Positions 1 through 8,733 of a DNA stretch of 64,000 nt are shown piece after piece (position 1 is the first letter of the stretch; each line of letters begins with the position of its first letter). The notes below the pieces were generated by a model, which was not told the origin of the DNA, searched no databases, and worked only from the letters and a program-made list of their open reading frames with translations. The translations under genes were made by a program, and so were the position numbers. Source of the DNA: Sphingobium bisphenolivorans (lineage in GTDB: Bacteria; Pseudomonadota; Alphaproteobacteria; Sphingomonadales; Sphingomonadaceae); the NCBI RefSeq assembly GCF_000412635.1, contig NZ_ASTG01000006.1, positions 97,254-161,253 on the forward strand, in the 5' to 3' direction.

Positions 1-1004
<1,004 letters not shown>

Positions 1005-1417
1005 AAGATATGCGTCTCCTCGCAATTGCCCCAACCTGGGACGGGAGGAGAGCGACATTCCACCAGAAGCTCGCCGGACGGCGAACGAATACCGGGCGGC
1101 AAATGGCGGGAATGCGCCCCAACCCAAGGCCGAAGCGGGTATGTCCCTTGATGCGCGCCGCCATAGCGCCTGCGCCGCTCAAGTCAATCCGGTGGGAAGG
1201 CAACCGATTCTTTCCGCGTCTTTCTTATGGACGTCGCGGCGGCGGTCAGGATACATTGTGGGTCAGCCGCGTTCTGCAACGCAGAGCGGGCACCAAAAAA
1301 TTGGAAGCGGGTCGCACGCTCTGACGTTGACGTTGCATCGGTTGTCGGCGTGAAAATGGGGGTTTTTCCGATTTCAACGCCAATGCCCGAGAATATATGT
1401 CCAAGGAGGAAGAGACG
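1005..1417. other. 413-base divergent intergenic region
   Basis: There is no convincing gene between acnA and the small gene at 1418. The short open frames here lack ribosome binding sites and family features. The only structure I see is an imperfect inverted repeat (left arm 1347-1357, right arm 1371-1381, 9 of 11 bases pairing, around a G5/T5 stretch), about 40 bases before the small gene. It could be a weak terminator or a leader hairpin. Promoters for both flanking genes must lie here, but no clear -35/-10 pair stands out. Confidence 0.4.
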
Positions 1418-1684
1418 ATGCGCCCAGTTTCGAGCCTCGCCACGGGGAAATCATTCGACCCGGCAATCAGGGGTTACATCATTCACTATCATCCGGGGGA
1501 AGCCAATCATTGCCCCAGCTGCGGACGCAGCCAGTGGATGGTCGGACGCCTGATGGCGGAATGCGCCTATTGCGAAACCGCATTGCCGCTGGAAAATAAC
1601 CGGGGGGTGGGCGCATGCGCCCGTTTCGTTCGCGCTCATGACGCCGTCGCGTCCTACGACCCGCGCGAAGCCATCCTCCCCTGA
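1418..1684 (+). CDS. small zinc-ribbon-like protein, function unknown
   Basis: This is an 88-residue protein with two CxxC pairs (CPSCGRSQW and ECAYCETALP, roughly residues 31-34 and 51-54) spaced like a small treble-clef or zinc-ribbon fold. A structural zinc site is therefore likely. The frame is open from an ATG at 1397, but a strong AAGGAGGA at 1403-1410 sits 7 bases before the ATG at 1418, so the shorter start is chosen. There is no signal peptide or membrane segment, so it should be cytosolic. It converges with the DUF5818 gene. I do not recognise a named family and offer no function. The clear ribosome binding site and the paired cysteines make a real gene likely. Confidence 0.72.
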   Translation: MRPVSSLATGKSFDPAIRGYIIHYHPGEANHCPSCGRSQWMVGRLMAECAYCETALPLENNRGVGACARFVRAHDAVASYDPREAILP

Positions 1685-1712
1685 CCATTGAACGCGAGCC
1701 GCCGCTGAAGAA

Positions 1713-1916
1713 TCAGGCGGCGGCCACGCCTTCCACTTCCACTATGTCGTTGCCGGCATAGAATCCCTGCACGCGCACCCGCTTCTCGACATGATCGACG
1801 GGCACTCGGAGCAGTACCAGGCGGAATGTCCCGCCCCTGTCACGCTGGAGCAGGAAACCGCTTTCATCTCTAACGAGACGACCGGTTTCGTCCACTCCTG
1901 CGCCAATTTCCGTCAT
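1713..1916 (-). CDS. DUF5818 family small protein
   Basis: This is a 67-residue protein with the pattern of DUF5818, a small family common in sphingomonads: E-x-G-x-x-x-x-ETGxLxRDxxGFxLxxDxGGxxRLxLxRVPVDxVEKRVRVxGxxxGxDxVxVEGV. It has no signal peptide, no cysteines and no membrane segment, and the alternating pattern suggests a small beta-barrel of OB/SH3 type. Its function is unknown. The start lies one base after the stop of the DUF1328 gene upstream on the same strand, so the two are almost certainly cotranscribed and translationally coupled. They would share the EcfG-like promoter at 2139-2165, which suggests a role in the general stress response. Confidence 0.82.
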   Translation of the reverse strand: MTEIGAGVDETGRLVRDESGFLLQRDRGGTFRLVLLRVPVDHVEKRVRVQGFYAGNDIVEVEGVAAA

Positions 1917-1917
1917 T

Positions 1918-2106
1918 TCATCGATCTATCGCATTCTTGATGCCCTTGCCAGCCATGAGGCCAAGGACGAGGAAGATCACGAACAGCGCGATTGCCAGGA
2001 AGAACAGGAACTTGGCGATGCCGACGAACGTGCCCGCAGCGCCACCGAAGCCCAATATGGCAAGGACGGCGGCGATGACGAGGGAAATGATGGCGAGGCG
2101 TATCAT
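1918..2106 (-). CDS. DUF1328 (YtjA-type) small membrane protein
   Basis: This is a 62-residue protein of two hydrophobic helices, roughly residues 2-22 and 29-52, joined by a GGAAGTFVGIAKF turn. That is the pattern of the DUF1328/YtjA inner-membrane family. Family members have no settled biochemical function and are often in stress regulons. The open frame runs back to 2181, but the ATG at 2106 has a CAGGAG just upstream and gives the family's normal N-terminus (MIRLAIISLVIA). It is the first gene of a two-gene unit with the DUF5818 gene. A GGAAC-N17-CGTTT sequence sits about 35 bases upstream, matching the alphaproteobacterial general-stress sigma factor consensus. Confidence 0.9.
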   Translation of the reverse strand: MIRLAIISLVIAAVLAILGFGGAAGTFVGIAKFLFFLAIALFVIFLVLGLMAGKGIKNAIDR

Positions 2107-2138
2107 GCGATGCTCCTGCTGATGAAGTCTCGGCAGGG

Positions 2139-2165
2139 AAACGGCTGAGTCGCGGCAGCGGTTCC
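2139..2165 (-). promoter_or_regulatory. EcfG-type (general stress) promoter
   Basis: On the minus strand GGAAC (2165-2161) is followed after 17 bases by CGTTT (2143-2139). This fits the known EcfG/sigma-T consensus of alphaproteobacteria, GGAAC-N16/17-CGTT. The -10 lies about 33 bases before the DUF1328 start, the right distance for a short leader. No experiment is available here. Confidence 0.6.
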
Positions 2166-2350
2166 TTGGCGCTTCGCCCAACGGCTTACTCTTGTGGCAC
2201 AGGCTCTTGAGCGCCGCTTGCTATGCTGCACCTGTTCCTGACACTGATTTGAAACATTCTGCACCGCAACAGCACGAATTCGGCATCAAAGCAGTAGGCG
2301 GTACCATAGCCTGACTTCCAACAGCACAAGCTGATCTATGGGAGCAATCG

Positions 2351-3094
2351 ATGAAAATGTCCCGCCTGCTAACTGCCGCTCTCTGCACCGGCGCCATGCT
2401 CGCCGCCACCGCGCCGCTGAGCGCGCACGGCATCTGGTTTGCTCAGCGCGCCAAGCAGCTTGCCCTCATATACGGCGTGGGGGCCGACGATCTGGACGCA
2501 GTGAAGCGCCTGCCGCTGGTCAAGACGGTCACGGGCTATGACAGCGACTGGGCCCCCGTGACGACATCGTTGCGCGCGGCCGGTCCGATCCCGGTGGTCG
2601 ACAGCGACGAACCGGTAACGGCCGTCGCGGCGATCATGGACTATGGCTATTGGAGCAAGACGCCCGATGGCGAATGGCATAATGCCGGTCGCGACACCGT
2701 CCCCACGGCGACGCTGGCCGAGCATAATTTCAAATATGCCGTGTATCTCGCGCAGGTCCCGACCAAGCCCGTTCCGCTGCTGGAGGGGCACACACTGCAG
2801 CTGGTGCCTGCCGACCCCGCCATCCCGCAGAAGATGGGCGAGCCGATGAAGGTGCGCGTCTATTACAAGGGCAAGCCCGTCGCGGGTGCCACCGTCATGC
2901 AGGATTATGTCAACGATCCCGACGAGGCAAACCCGGTGAAGACCGGTGCCGACGGCACCGCGACGATCAAGCTGCGCAACCAGGGCATCAATGTTCTGAT
3001 GGCGATCTATGTCGGCCAAACCACCGACAAGAAGGTGGATCATGAGGAATATCGCGCCTCGCTCTCCTTCGTTCTGCCGCATCTGCCCGAATGA
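2351..3094 (+). CDS. DUF4198 periplasmic protein, probable nickel/cobalt uptake component
   Basis: This is a 247-residue secreted protein with a signal peptide (MKMSRLLTAALCTGAMLAATAPLSAHG; cleavage likely before His26) followed by a DUF4198-type body. The mature N-terminus HGIWFAQRAKQLALIYGVG and the later EPMKVRVYYKGKPVAGATVMQDY and ADGTATIKL stretches form a beta-sandwich pattern like that of GEGP motif/TonB-dependent accessory proteins. DUF4198 proteins are known companions of nickel and cobalt uptake systems. The gene opens a five-gene operon with a HupE/UreJ permease two genes on, which supports a metal-uptake role. A GGAG lies 6 bases before the start; an in-frame ATG two codons later is possible. 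The exact ligand is inferred, not shown. Confidence 0.82.
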   Translation: MKMSRLLTAALCTGAMLAATAPLSAHGIWFAQRAKQLALIYGVGADDLDAVKRLPLVKTVTGYDSDWAPVTTSLRAAGPIPVVDSDEPVTAVAAIMDYGYWSKTPDGEWHNAGRDTVPTATLAEHNFKYAVYLAQVPTKPVPLLEGHTLQLVPADPAIPQKMGEPMKVRVYYKGKPVAGATVMQDYVNDPDEANPVKTGADGTATIKLRNQGINVLMAIYVGQTTDKKVDHEEYRASLSFVLPHLPE

Positions 3095-3119
3095 GCCATT
3101 TATCACGGAGACTAAGCCC

Positions 3120-3500
3120 ATGAAGATCGACCTTTTCCGCAGCGGGCTGGCTGCCCTCGCCCTCATCGCCGCCCCGGCGGTCGTCCATGCTCATGGCAGC
3201 ATGAAGCCGCAGCATGGCGGCATGGTCCAGATGACCGGCGAGACGATGTTCGAGCTGGTTACCGGCCCCAAGGGCGTCGATGTGTATCTGAGCGAAGAGG
3301 ATGAGCCGATCCCGGCTGCCGGCTACACCGCCAAACTGACCCAGACCGCGGCAGGCAAGAAGTCCGAAGCGCCTCTGAAGGCGGCTGGCGGCAACAAGCT
3401 CTCCGCGCCGGGCTTCAAGGCAGCCAAGGGGGCGAAGATCGTCGTCGCGCTCATCGACAAGAGCGGCGCCAAGACGTTCGCCACTTTCCAGACCAAGTAA
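3120..3500 (+). CDS. small secreted His/Met-rich protein, metal-uptake operon
   Basis: This is a 126-residue secreted protein. It has a signal peptide ending near AVVHA, and the mature chain begins HGSMKPQHGGMVQMTGETMFE, rich in His and Met and therefore a plausible metal-binding segment. The rest (ELVTGPKGVDVYLSEEDEPIPAAGYTAKL, then a Lys/Ala-rich tail) looks like a small beta-domain. The frame is open from 3009, but the ATG at 3120 gives a proper signal peptide and has GGAG 9 bases upstream. It lies 25 bases after the DUF4198 gene and 9 bases before the HupE/UreJ gene. I recognise the type from similar operons but know no named family. A periplasmic metal chaperone is a reasonable guess. 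Confidence 0.75.
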   Translation: MKIDLFRSGLAALALIAAPAVVHAHGSMKPQHGGMVQMTGETMFELVTGPKGVDVYLSEEDEPIPAAGYTAKLTQTAAGKKSEAPLKAAGGNKLSAPGFKAAKGAKIVVALIDKSGAKTFATFQTK

Positions 3501-3509
3501 GGGCCACAT

Positions 3510-4244
3510 ATGACCAGCGCGACCCTCCCCCCGCTTCGTTTCCAGAATATGCGGCGGGTCGCGCTGCTGGCTCTGGGGCTTCTCATGGCGCTCATGAGTT
3601 CGACGCTCTGGGCGCATGGTGTCAATGAGAATGACAAGGCCTTCATCGAAGGCGCGTCGGGCGTCAACATCATCCCCTATATGTATCTGGGCGCCAAGCA
3701 TATGGTCACCGGCTATGACCATCTGCTGTTCCTCGCCGGGGTCATCTTCTTCCTTTACCGGCTGAAGGATGTGGGCGCCTATGTGACGCTGTTCGCCATC
3801 GGGCACAGCACGACGCTGCTGCTGGGCGTCATCTTCGACATTCGCGCCAATCCCTTCATCATCGATGCGATCATCGGGCTGTCGGTCGTTTACAAGGCGA
3901 TCGACAATCTGGGCGGCTTTCGCACCTGGTTCGGCTTTTCGCCCAACCCCAAGGCGGCGGTGCTGATCTTCGGCTTCTTCCACGGCTTCGGCCTTGCCAC
4001 CAAGCTGCAGGAACTGACGCTGGCGAAGGAGGGCATGATCCCCAACCTCATCAGCTTCAATGTCGGGGTCGAGATGGGCCAGTTCATGGCGCTCACCATC
4101 ATCCTGCTGCTGATGAACCTGTGGCGGCTCACCGATAATTTCCGCCGCAGCGCCATTGTCGCCAACGCCGCGCTGATGACCGCCGGCTTCGTCCTGATCG
4201 GCTTCCAGCTGGCCGGCTATTTCACACCCATATCTTCCTCTTAG
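3510..4244 (+). CDS. HupE/UreJ-family metal permease
   Basis: This is a 244-residue membrane protein with about seven hydrophobic segments. The first may be a cleavable signal (ending SSTLWAHG). The HupE/UreJ_2 motifs are present: GAKHMVTGYDHLLFLAG near residues 61-77, FAIGHSTTLLLGV near 96-108 and FFHGFGLATKL near 155-165. The conserved His and Asp residues of these motifs are thought to carry nickel or cobalt across the membrane in this family. The gene is flanked by DUF4198 and anchor-protein genes in one operon, so nickel/cobalt uptake is the best inference. The start at 3510 could instead be the ATG at 3549 (MRRVALLALG). No hydrogenase or urease genes are in the window to show where the metal is used. 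Confidence 0.88.
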   Translation: MTSATLPPLRFQNMRRVALLALGLLMALMSSTLWAHGVNENDKAFIEGASGVNIIPYMYLGAKHMVTGYDHLLFLAGVIFFLYRLKDVGAYVTLFAIGHSTTLLLGVIFDIRANPFIIDAIIGLSVVYKAIDNLGGFRTWFGFSPNPKAAVLIFGFFHGFGLATKLQELTLAKEGMIPNLISFNVGVEMGQFMALTIILLLMNLWRLTDNFRRSAIVANAALMTAGFVLIGFQLAGYFTPISSS

Positions 4245-4253
4245 GGGCATGAC

Positions 4254-4865
4254 ATGAACACGCAGACCATTTCCGCGCTTCCGGCGCAGATTTCCCCCTC
4301 CCCTTCGGCGCTTGCAAAGGCGACCGGCGGCGCAGTGATCGCCGCGGCCGCGATCCTGACGCTGTTCGTGCTGCCGGCGGAATATGGGATCGATCCGACC
4401 GGCGTCGGATCGACGCTTGGCCTGACCGGCATGGTGTCGGGCGAGGCGAAGGAAGCGACGCCCGCTCCGGTTGCTGCCGCTGCCGCTGGTGCGCTGCCGA
4501 CGCCGACCAAGGAAAGCATCTCCAAAGCCACGCCATGGCGCCAGGATGAGATGACGATAACCCTGCCACCGCACAGCGGCCAGGAAGTGAAGGCCCATAT
4601 GGAGAAGGGCGACAGCTTCATCTTCAGCTGGAAGTCGAGCGGCCCGATCAAGGCGGAGATGCACGGCGAGGAGTTGAACGCGGCCGACGACGCCTTCACC
4701 GATTATTGGAAGGAGCTGGAGATCAGCGGCGGCCAGGGCGACTTCACCGCGCCCTTCGGCGGCATTCACGGCTGGTATTTCCGCAACAAGGGCGAGACCC
4801 CCGTGACGGTCACAGTCAAGACGGTGGGCTTCTACAAGGATCTTTACCAGCCCAAGGCTGAGTAA
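4254..4865 (+). CDS. transmembrane anchor protein of the metal-uptake operon
   Basis: This is a 203-residue protein with a short cytoplasmic N-terminus and one membrane helix (about residues 24-43, ATGGAVIAAAAILTLFVLP). An Ala/Pro linker follows, then a periplasmic domain from about residue 95 with conserved-looking motifs (TITLPPHSGQEVKAHMEKGD, FSWKS, HGEE, GIHGWYFRNKG). Proteins of this shape are annotated elsewhere simply as transmembrane anchor proteins and occur next to HupE/UreJ permeases. It starts 9 bases after the permease gene and is followed 28 bases later by the DUF1624 gene, so it is in the same transcript. The periplasmic domain probably binds or presents a ligand; which one cannot be told from sequence. 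Confidence 0.78.
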   Translation: MNTQTISALPAQISPSPSALAKATGGAVIAAAAILTLFVLPAEYGIDPTGVGSTLGLTGMVSGEAKEATPAPVAAAAAGALPTPTKESISKATPWRQDEMTITLPPHSGQEVKAHMEKGDSFIFSWKSSGPIKAEMHGEELNAADDAFTDYWKELEISGGQGDFTAPFGGIHGWYFRNKGETPVTVTVKTVGFYKDLYQPKAE

Positions 4866-4893
4866 GCGTATAAGGGACAAGAGGACAGGTGCC

Positions 4894-6108
4894 ATGAGCA
4901 GTATCGCGGGCCAAGCGCCCTCCATCGACCTTCGGGCCGCCCCAGCAACCCCCATGAACGCGGCCAAGGCGCGCACGAGGCTGATCGCGATCGATGCTCT
5001 GCGCGGACTCGTCATGCTGTTCATGCTGGTCGATCATGTGCGCGAGACATGGTTCCTGCATTTGCAGGTGACCGATCCGGTCGACGCCAACACGACCGAT
5101 CCGGGGCTGTTCTTCACGCGCCTGCTCTCCACCTTCTGCGCGCCGACCTTCGTCGCGCTGACGGGCTTGTCGGCGTGGCTCTACGGCCAGTCGCACAGCA
5201 AGCGGGAAGTGTCGGAATTCCTCTTCAAGCGCGGTCTGTTCCTGCTGTTCCTTGAATTCACGGTGGTCTGCTACGCCTGGCCGACGCAGGCGAACATATT
5301 TCCGCCGCCGGTCCTGTGGATGCAGGTGATCTGGACCATCGGGCTCAGCATGATCTGCCTTGCGGCGCTCATCCACATTCCCCGTCCAGCGCAGTTCGCG
5401 CTCGGCCTCGCCATTGTCTGCCTGCACAATCTGCTCGATCCGATCCGGCTGACGCCGGACTCGCCCTTCTTCATTCCCTGGGCGCTGCTGCACCAGCGGG
5501 ACAAGTTCGAGATCGCCGGGATGGCGTTCAAGACCACCTATCCTGTGCTGCCGTGGATCGGCGTGATCCTGCTCGGCTATGCCTGCGGACCATGGTTCGC
5601 GCGGGGCAGCGATCCGGAACGGCGGATCAAACGTCTCACCATGCTGGGGCTTGGCCTCGTGCTCGGCTTCGTCCTGATCCGCTTCCTGAACGTCTATGGC
5701 GACAAGCCCTGGTTCTACGCGGAGACGCCGCTGCGCACGGTGATGAGCTTCCTGGCGCTCACCAAATATCCGCCTTCGCTGCTGTTCCTGATGCCGACGA
5801 TCGGCGTAGGCTGCCTCCTGCTGGCGCTGTTCGAAACCTATCAGGACAGCAAGACGATGCCGCATCTGGCACTGCTCGGCGGCGCCCCGATGTTCTATTA
5901 CATCCTCCACCTCTATACGCTGAAGGTGATCTACAATATCGCGCTGACGATGTACGGCCCGACCAAGGGAACGGTGTTCGGGGTCGATCATCTGCGCTGG
6001 GTGTGGATCTGGGTCTTCATCCTGATCCCGGTTCTTTACTTCCCCACCCGCTGGTTCGCGCAGTTGAAGCAGCGGCGGAAGGATATTTGGTGGCTTAAAT
6101 ATCTGTAA
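4894..6108 (+). CDS. DUF1624/HGSNAT-like multi-pass membrane protein
   Basis: This is a 404-residue protein with about ten membrane helices and the DUF1624 signature near the start (RLIAIDALRGLVMLFMLVDHVRETW). In that family the Asp and His face the membrane and are compared with the acyl-transferring histidine of heparan-alpha-glucosaminide N-acetyltransferase. A further landmark is FCAPTFVALTGLSAWLYG. Bacterial members are uncharacterised but are presumed to move acyl groups across the inner membrane. It is the last gene of the 2351-6108 operon and is followed by a clear terminator. Why an acyltransferase-like protein should travel with a metal permease is unclear; it might modify a metallophore or an envelope component. 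Confidence 0.85.
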   Translation: MSSIAGQAPSIDLRAAPATPMNAAKARTRLIAIDALRGLVMLFMLVDHVRETWFLHLQVTDPVDANTTDPGLFFTRLLSTFCAPTFVALTGLSAWLYGQSHSKREVSEFLFKRGLFLLFLEFTVVCYAWPTQANIFPPPVLWMQVIWTIGLSMICLAALIHIPRPAQFALGLAIVCLHNLLDPIRLTPDSPFFIPWALLHQRDKFEIAGMAFKTTYPVLPWIGVILLGYACGPWFARGSDPERRIKRLTMLGLGLVLGFVLIRFLNVYGDKPWFYAETPLRTVMSFLALTKYPPSLLFLMPTIGVGCLLLALFETYQDSKTMPHLALLGGAPMFYYILHLYTLKVIYNIALTMYGPTKGTVFGVDHLRWVWIWVFILIPVLYFPTRWFAQLKQRRKDIWWLKYL

Positions 6109-6130
6109 TCCCGTGCCTGCGGGTTTCCTG

Positions 6131-6160
6131 GCCGCCTTCCACCCGGAAGGCGGCTTTTTT
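6131..6160 (+). terminator. rho-independent terminator after the metal-uptake operon
   Basis: A perfect 10-base-pair stem (GCCGCCTTCC at 6131-6140, its complement at 6145-6154) with an ACCC loop is followed at once by six T (6155-6160). It lies 22 bases after the stop of the DUF1624 gene, separating that operon from the TonB receptor gene. Confidence 0.92.
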
Positions 6161-6445
6161 ATTGGGCCCTTTCGCCATCGAAACGCTGTTTTCAGCCCCG
6201 GTGAATCCTGCCGTCCCGAACGGCTTTTCACTATTTTTCACTGCGAGGAGCGTGAAGTTTGAAGTAATATTCCTGCAACAAAGCCATAGCCTCTCTTTCA
6301 TCAAGAGGCGACAAAACGCCCAGTGACCGGCACCGGAACGAAAGGACCCGAAGAGGTCCGACTGGAGAGAGAGAGAAAAGAAAAGGCCGGTTCACCCCGT
6401 TTCGCAGGACAAGTGGGAACAGCGATAGATCAAGGGGTAAGCACA
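6161..6445 (+). promoter_or_regulatory. promoter/leader region of the TonB receptor gene
   Basis: The 285 bases between the terminator and the TonB receptor gene hold no gene. Visible structure is a 6-bp hairpin (GCCTCT at 6289-6294 with AGAGGC at 6304-6309) and a purine-rich GA repeat near 6364-6385 in the likely leader. A Fur- or Nur-type operator would be expected here for a metallophore receptor, but I could not identify a convincing one by eye. Confidence 0.4.
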
Positions 6446-8629
6446 ATGCGCAATATATCGGCCTTTCGACTGGCACTGACCGCCAGCGCAGCCGCCATCA
6501 TTTTGGCTCAGGGCGCGCAGGCTCAGACAACAGCGCCTCAACCGGCAGGAGATGCCGACGGCACGATCGTGGTCACGGCAATGAAGCGGCAATATTTCGG
6601 CGACACGCCGGTGAAGGAAATCCCGCAGGCGGTGCAGTTCCTTGAAGGCAAGCTGCTCGACGACCTCAACATCACGCGCCTCGACACCGCGCTGGAACTG
6701 GCAAGCGGCGTTTCGAAGCAGAATAATTTCGGCGGCCTGTGGGACAGCTTCGCCATTCGCGGCTTTGCCGGCGACGAGAATTTCCCGAGCGGCTTCCTGG
6801 TTAACGGCTTTAACGGCGGTCGCGGATATGGCGGCCCGCGTGATGCGTCGAATGTCGAGCGGATCGAGGTGCTCAAGGGCCCCAACTCCGCCCTCTTCGG
6901 ACGCGGCGAACCGGGCGGCACGATCAATATCGTGACCAAGAAGCCGGTGCTGGAAAAGACCTTCGGCAGCTTCGGCATCGCCGGCGGCAGCTGGAACACC
7001 TACCGCGTCGAGGGCGACTTCAACCTGCCCTTGAACGACATGTTCGGCATTCGCTTCAACGGTGCGGTGGAAGATGCCGACAGCTTCCGCGACACGGTCC
7101 ACACCCGCAAATATGTGCTGACGCCGTCCTTCCTCGCGAAATTCTCCGACCGCGACCTGTTCACCTATGAAATGGAATATGTGAACCAGGAAGTGCCGTT
7201 CGAGCGCGGCGTAGTGGCTGTGCCGACCATCAATACCAACGGCACGATCAGCTATGATCTGGGTGCCATTCCAAATTCGCGTTTCCTGGACGATCCCCGG
7301 AACGGCCCGACCAAGGTCGAGGTTTTCGGTCATCAGCTGCAATATCAGCATGACTTCAGCGAAGATTGGACGCTGATGCTGGGCGCCGGCTACAAGGACA
7401 CCACCTTCGTCGGTTTCTCCAGCGACCCGGAACTGGCGTTCAACCGGACCAATCCCATCGCAGGCCGCCAGCGCATCTATGCCGATGGCCAGACACTGTC
7501 ACGCCAGCGCCGCTTCCGCGACTACAGCACCAACCATATGGTGGTACGCGGTGAAATCAGCGGCAAGATCGCGACCGGATCGATCGTCCACAATATCCGC
7601 ATCGGTGCGGACTGGGACCGCTTCAAGATCGAGACGTTCCAGACCCGCTACCGCCCGAGCGCCACGGATCAAAGCTACGCGATCAACATCTTCAATCCGG
7701 TTTACACCCAGCCGCTGCCAACGCCGACCGGAGTGATCCAGAACGCGACCGAAATCCAGAAGGCTTGGGGCATCTACGCGCAGGACCAGATCGAGATTAC
7801 CGAGCAGTTCAAGGTGCGCTTCGGCGGCCGCTATGACGACTTCTCGCAGGACATCGATCTGCGGCTCAACAACACCAACCCGAAAAAGGCGTACACGAAG
7901 TTCAGCCCGATGGCCGGCCTCGTCTTCGAGCCCACTCGTTCGCTGTCATTCTATGCCAGCTACGGTAAGGGCTTCCGCCCGAACAGCGGCGTGGGTGCCG
8001 ATGGCCAGCCCTTCGCTCCCGAACTCAGCAAATCCTATGAAGTCGGCGCGAAGTTCGTGACGCCGGACGGCCGCATCACCAGCACCGTGTCGCTCTACAA
8101 GATGAAGAAGACCAACGTGCTGAGCACCGATCCCGGCAACGCGAACTTCTCCAAGCCGGTGGGCTCTGCCAAGAGCAAGGGCATCGAATTCGATCTGAAC
8201 GCGAAGCTGCCCGCCGGGTTCGAAGCCTTCCTGACCTATGCCTATACCGATGCGGGCTGGGACAGCGCGGTGGGCGACCCCAATTTCAACCAGCCGATCC
8301 TTCCCGGCGATCCGCTCATCAACATCCCCAAGCATCAAGGCAACGCACTGCTGTTCAACAATTTCGAGATTGGCGGACATAAGGCGATGCTGGGCGCGGG
8401 CGTGAACTACGTCGGCCGACGCTTGGGCGAGACGGCGACGACCTTCTTCCTCCCCAGCTATACGCTGGTGCGGCTGATGGGATCGTTCAACGTCACGGAT
8501 CAGATCAAGATCTCGGCGGATGTGAACAATCTGTTCGACAAGAAATATTACGCCAGCTCCTACGCCGCGCTGTGGGTGCAGCCGGGCACGCCGCGCCAGT
8601 TCACGGTTCGTGCGACGTTCGACTTCTAA
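6446..8629 (+). CDS. TonB-dependent siderophore-type receptor
   Basis: This is a 727-residue outer-membrane receptor. It has a signal peptide (MRNISAFRLALTASAAAIILAQGAQAQ) and a TonB-box-like DGTIVVTAM near residues 39-47. The plug domain carries NVERIEVLKGPNSALFGRGEPGG and INIVTKKP, and the 22-strand barrel ends in the expected aromatic residue (RATFDF). The plug resembles FhuE/FpvA-type siderophore receptors (PQAVQFLEG, NVERIEVLKG). The frame is open from 6323, but the start at 6446 gives the signal peptide and has AAGGGG about 9 bases upstream. Its placement between a metal-permease operon and a PepSY protein suggests uptake of a metal-chelate complex. Which metal (iron, or nickel/cobalt) is not decided by sequence. 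Confidence 0.92.
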   Translation: MRNISAFRLALTASAAAIILAQGAQAQTTAPQPAGDADGTIVVTAMKRQYFGDTPVKEIPQAVQFLEGKLLDDLNITRLDTALELASGVSKQNNFGGLWDSFAIRGFAGDENFPSGFLVNGFNGGRGYGGPRDASNVERIEVLKGPNSALFGRGEPGGTINIVTKKPVLEKTFGSFGIAGGSWNTYRVEGDFNLPLNDMFGIRFNGAVEDADSFRDTVHTRKYVLTPSFLAKFSDRDLFTYEMEYVNQEVPFERGVVAVPTINTNGTISYDLGAIPNSRFLDDPRNGPTKVEVFGHQLQYQHDFSEDWTLMLGAGYKDTTFVGFSSDPELAFNRTNPIAGRQRIYADGQTLSRQRRFRDYSTNHMVVRGEISGKIATGSIVHNIRIGADWDRFKIETFQTRYRPSATDQSYAINIFNPVYTQPLPTPTGVIQNATEIQKAWGIYAQDQIEITEQFKVRFGGRYDDFSQDIDLRLNNTNPKKAYTKFSPMAGLVFEPTRSLSFYASYGKGFRPNSGVGADGQPFAPELSKSYEVGAKFVTPDGRITSTVSLYKMKKTNVLSTDPGNANFSKPVGSAKSKGIEFDLNAKLPAGFEAFLTYAYTDAGWDSAVGDPNFNQPILPGDPLINIPKHQGNALLFNNFEIGGHKAMLGAGVNYVGRRLGETATTFFLPSYTLVRLMGSFNVTDQIKISADVNNLFDKKYYASSYAALWVQPGTPRQFTVRATFDF

Positions 8630-8665
8630 AGAGCGCGTGAATTCGGGCCTTTGAGGTTCGATCGG

Positions 8666-8707
8666 CCGCCGGCGACCCACCCCTCCAAGCCCGAGGGTCG
8701 CCGGCGG
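8666..8707 (+). other. intercistronic hairpin between TonB receptor and PepSY genes
   Basis: A perfect 13-base-pair inverted repeat (CCGCCGGCGACCC at 8666-8678, GGGTCGCCGGCGG at 8695-8707, 16-base loop) fills most of the 104-base gap. There is no T tract, so it is a poor intrinsic terminator. It more likely stabilises the upstream mRNA end or attenuates read-through into the PepSY gene, whose ribosome binding site (GGAAGGAAG) follows directly. Confidence 0.65.
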
Positions 8708-8733
8708 TCTCATGCGTCAGGAAGGAAGGCACG

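Noticed and set aside
2988-5024. A minus-strand open frame of 678 codons opposite the metal-uptake operon
   Set aside because: It spans several real genes on the other strand, has shadow-like composition and no recognisable family features.
4816-6231. A minus-strand open frame of 471 codons opposite the DUF1624 gene
   Set aside because: It crosses the terminator at 6131-6160 and is antisense to a clear membrane protein; Gln/Arg/Asp-rich shadow composition.
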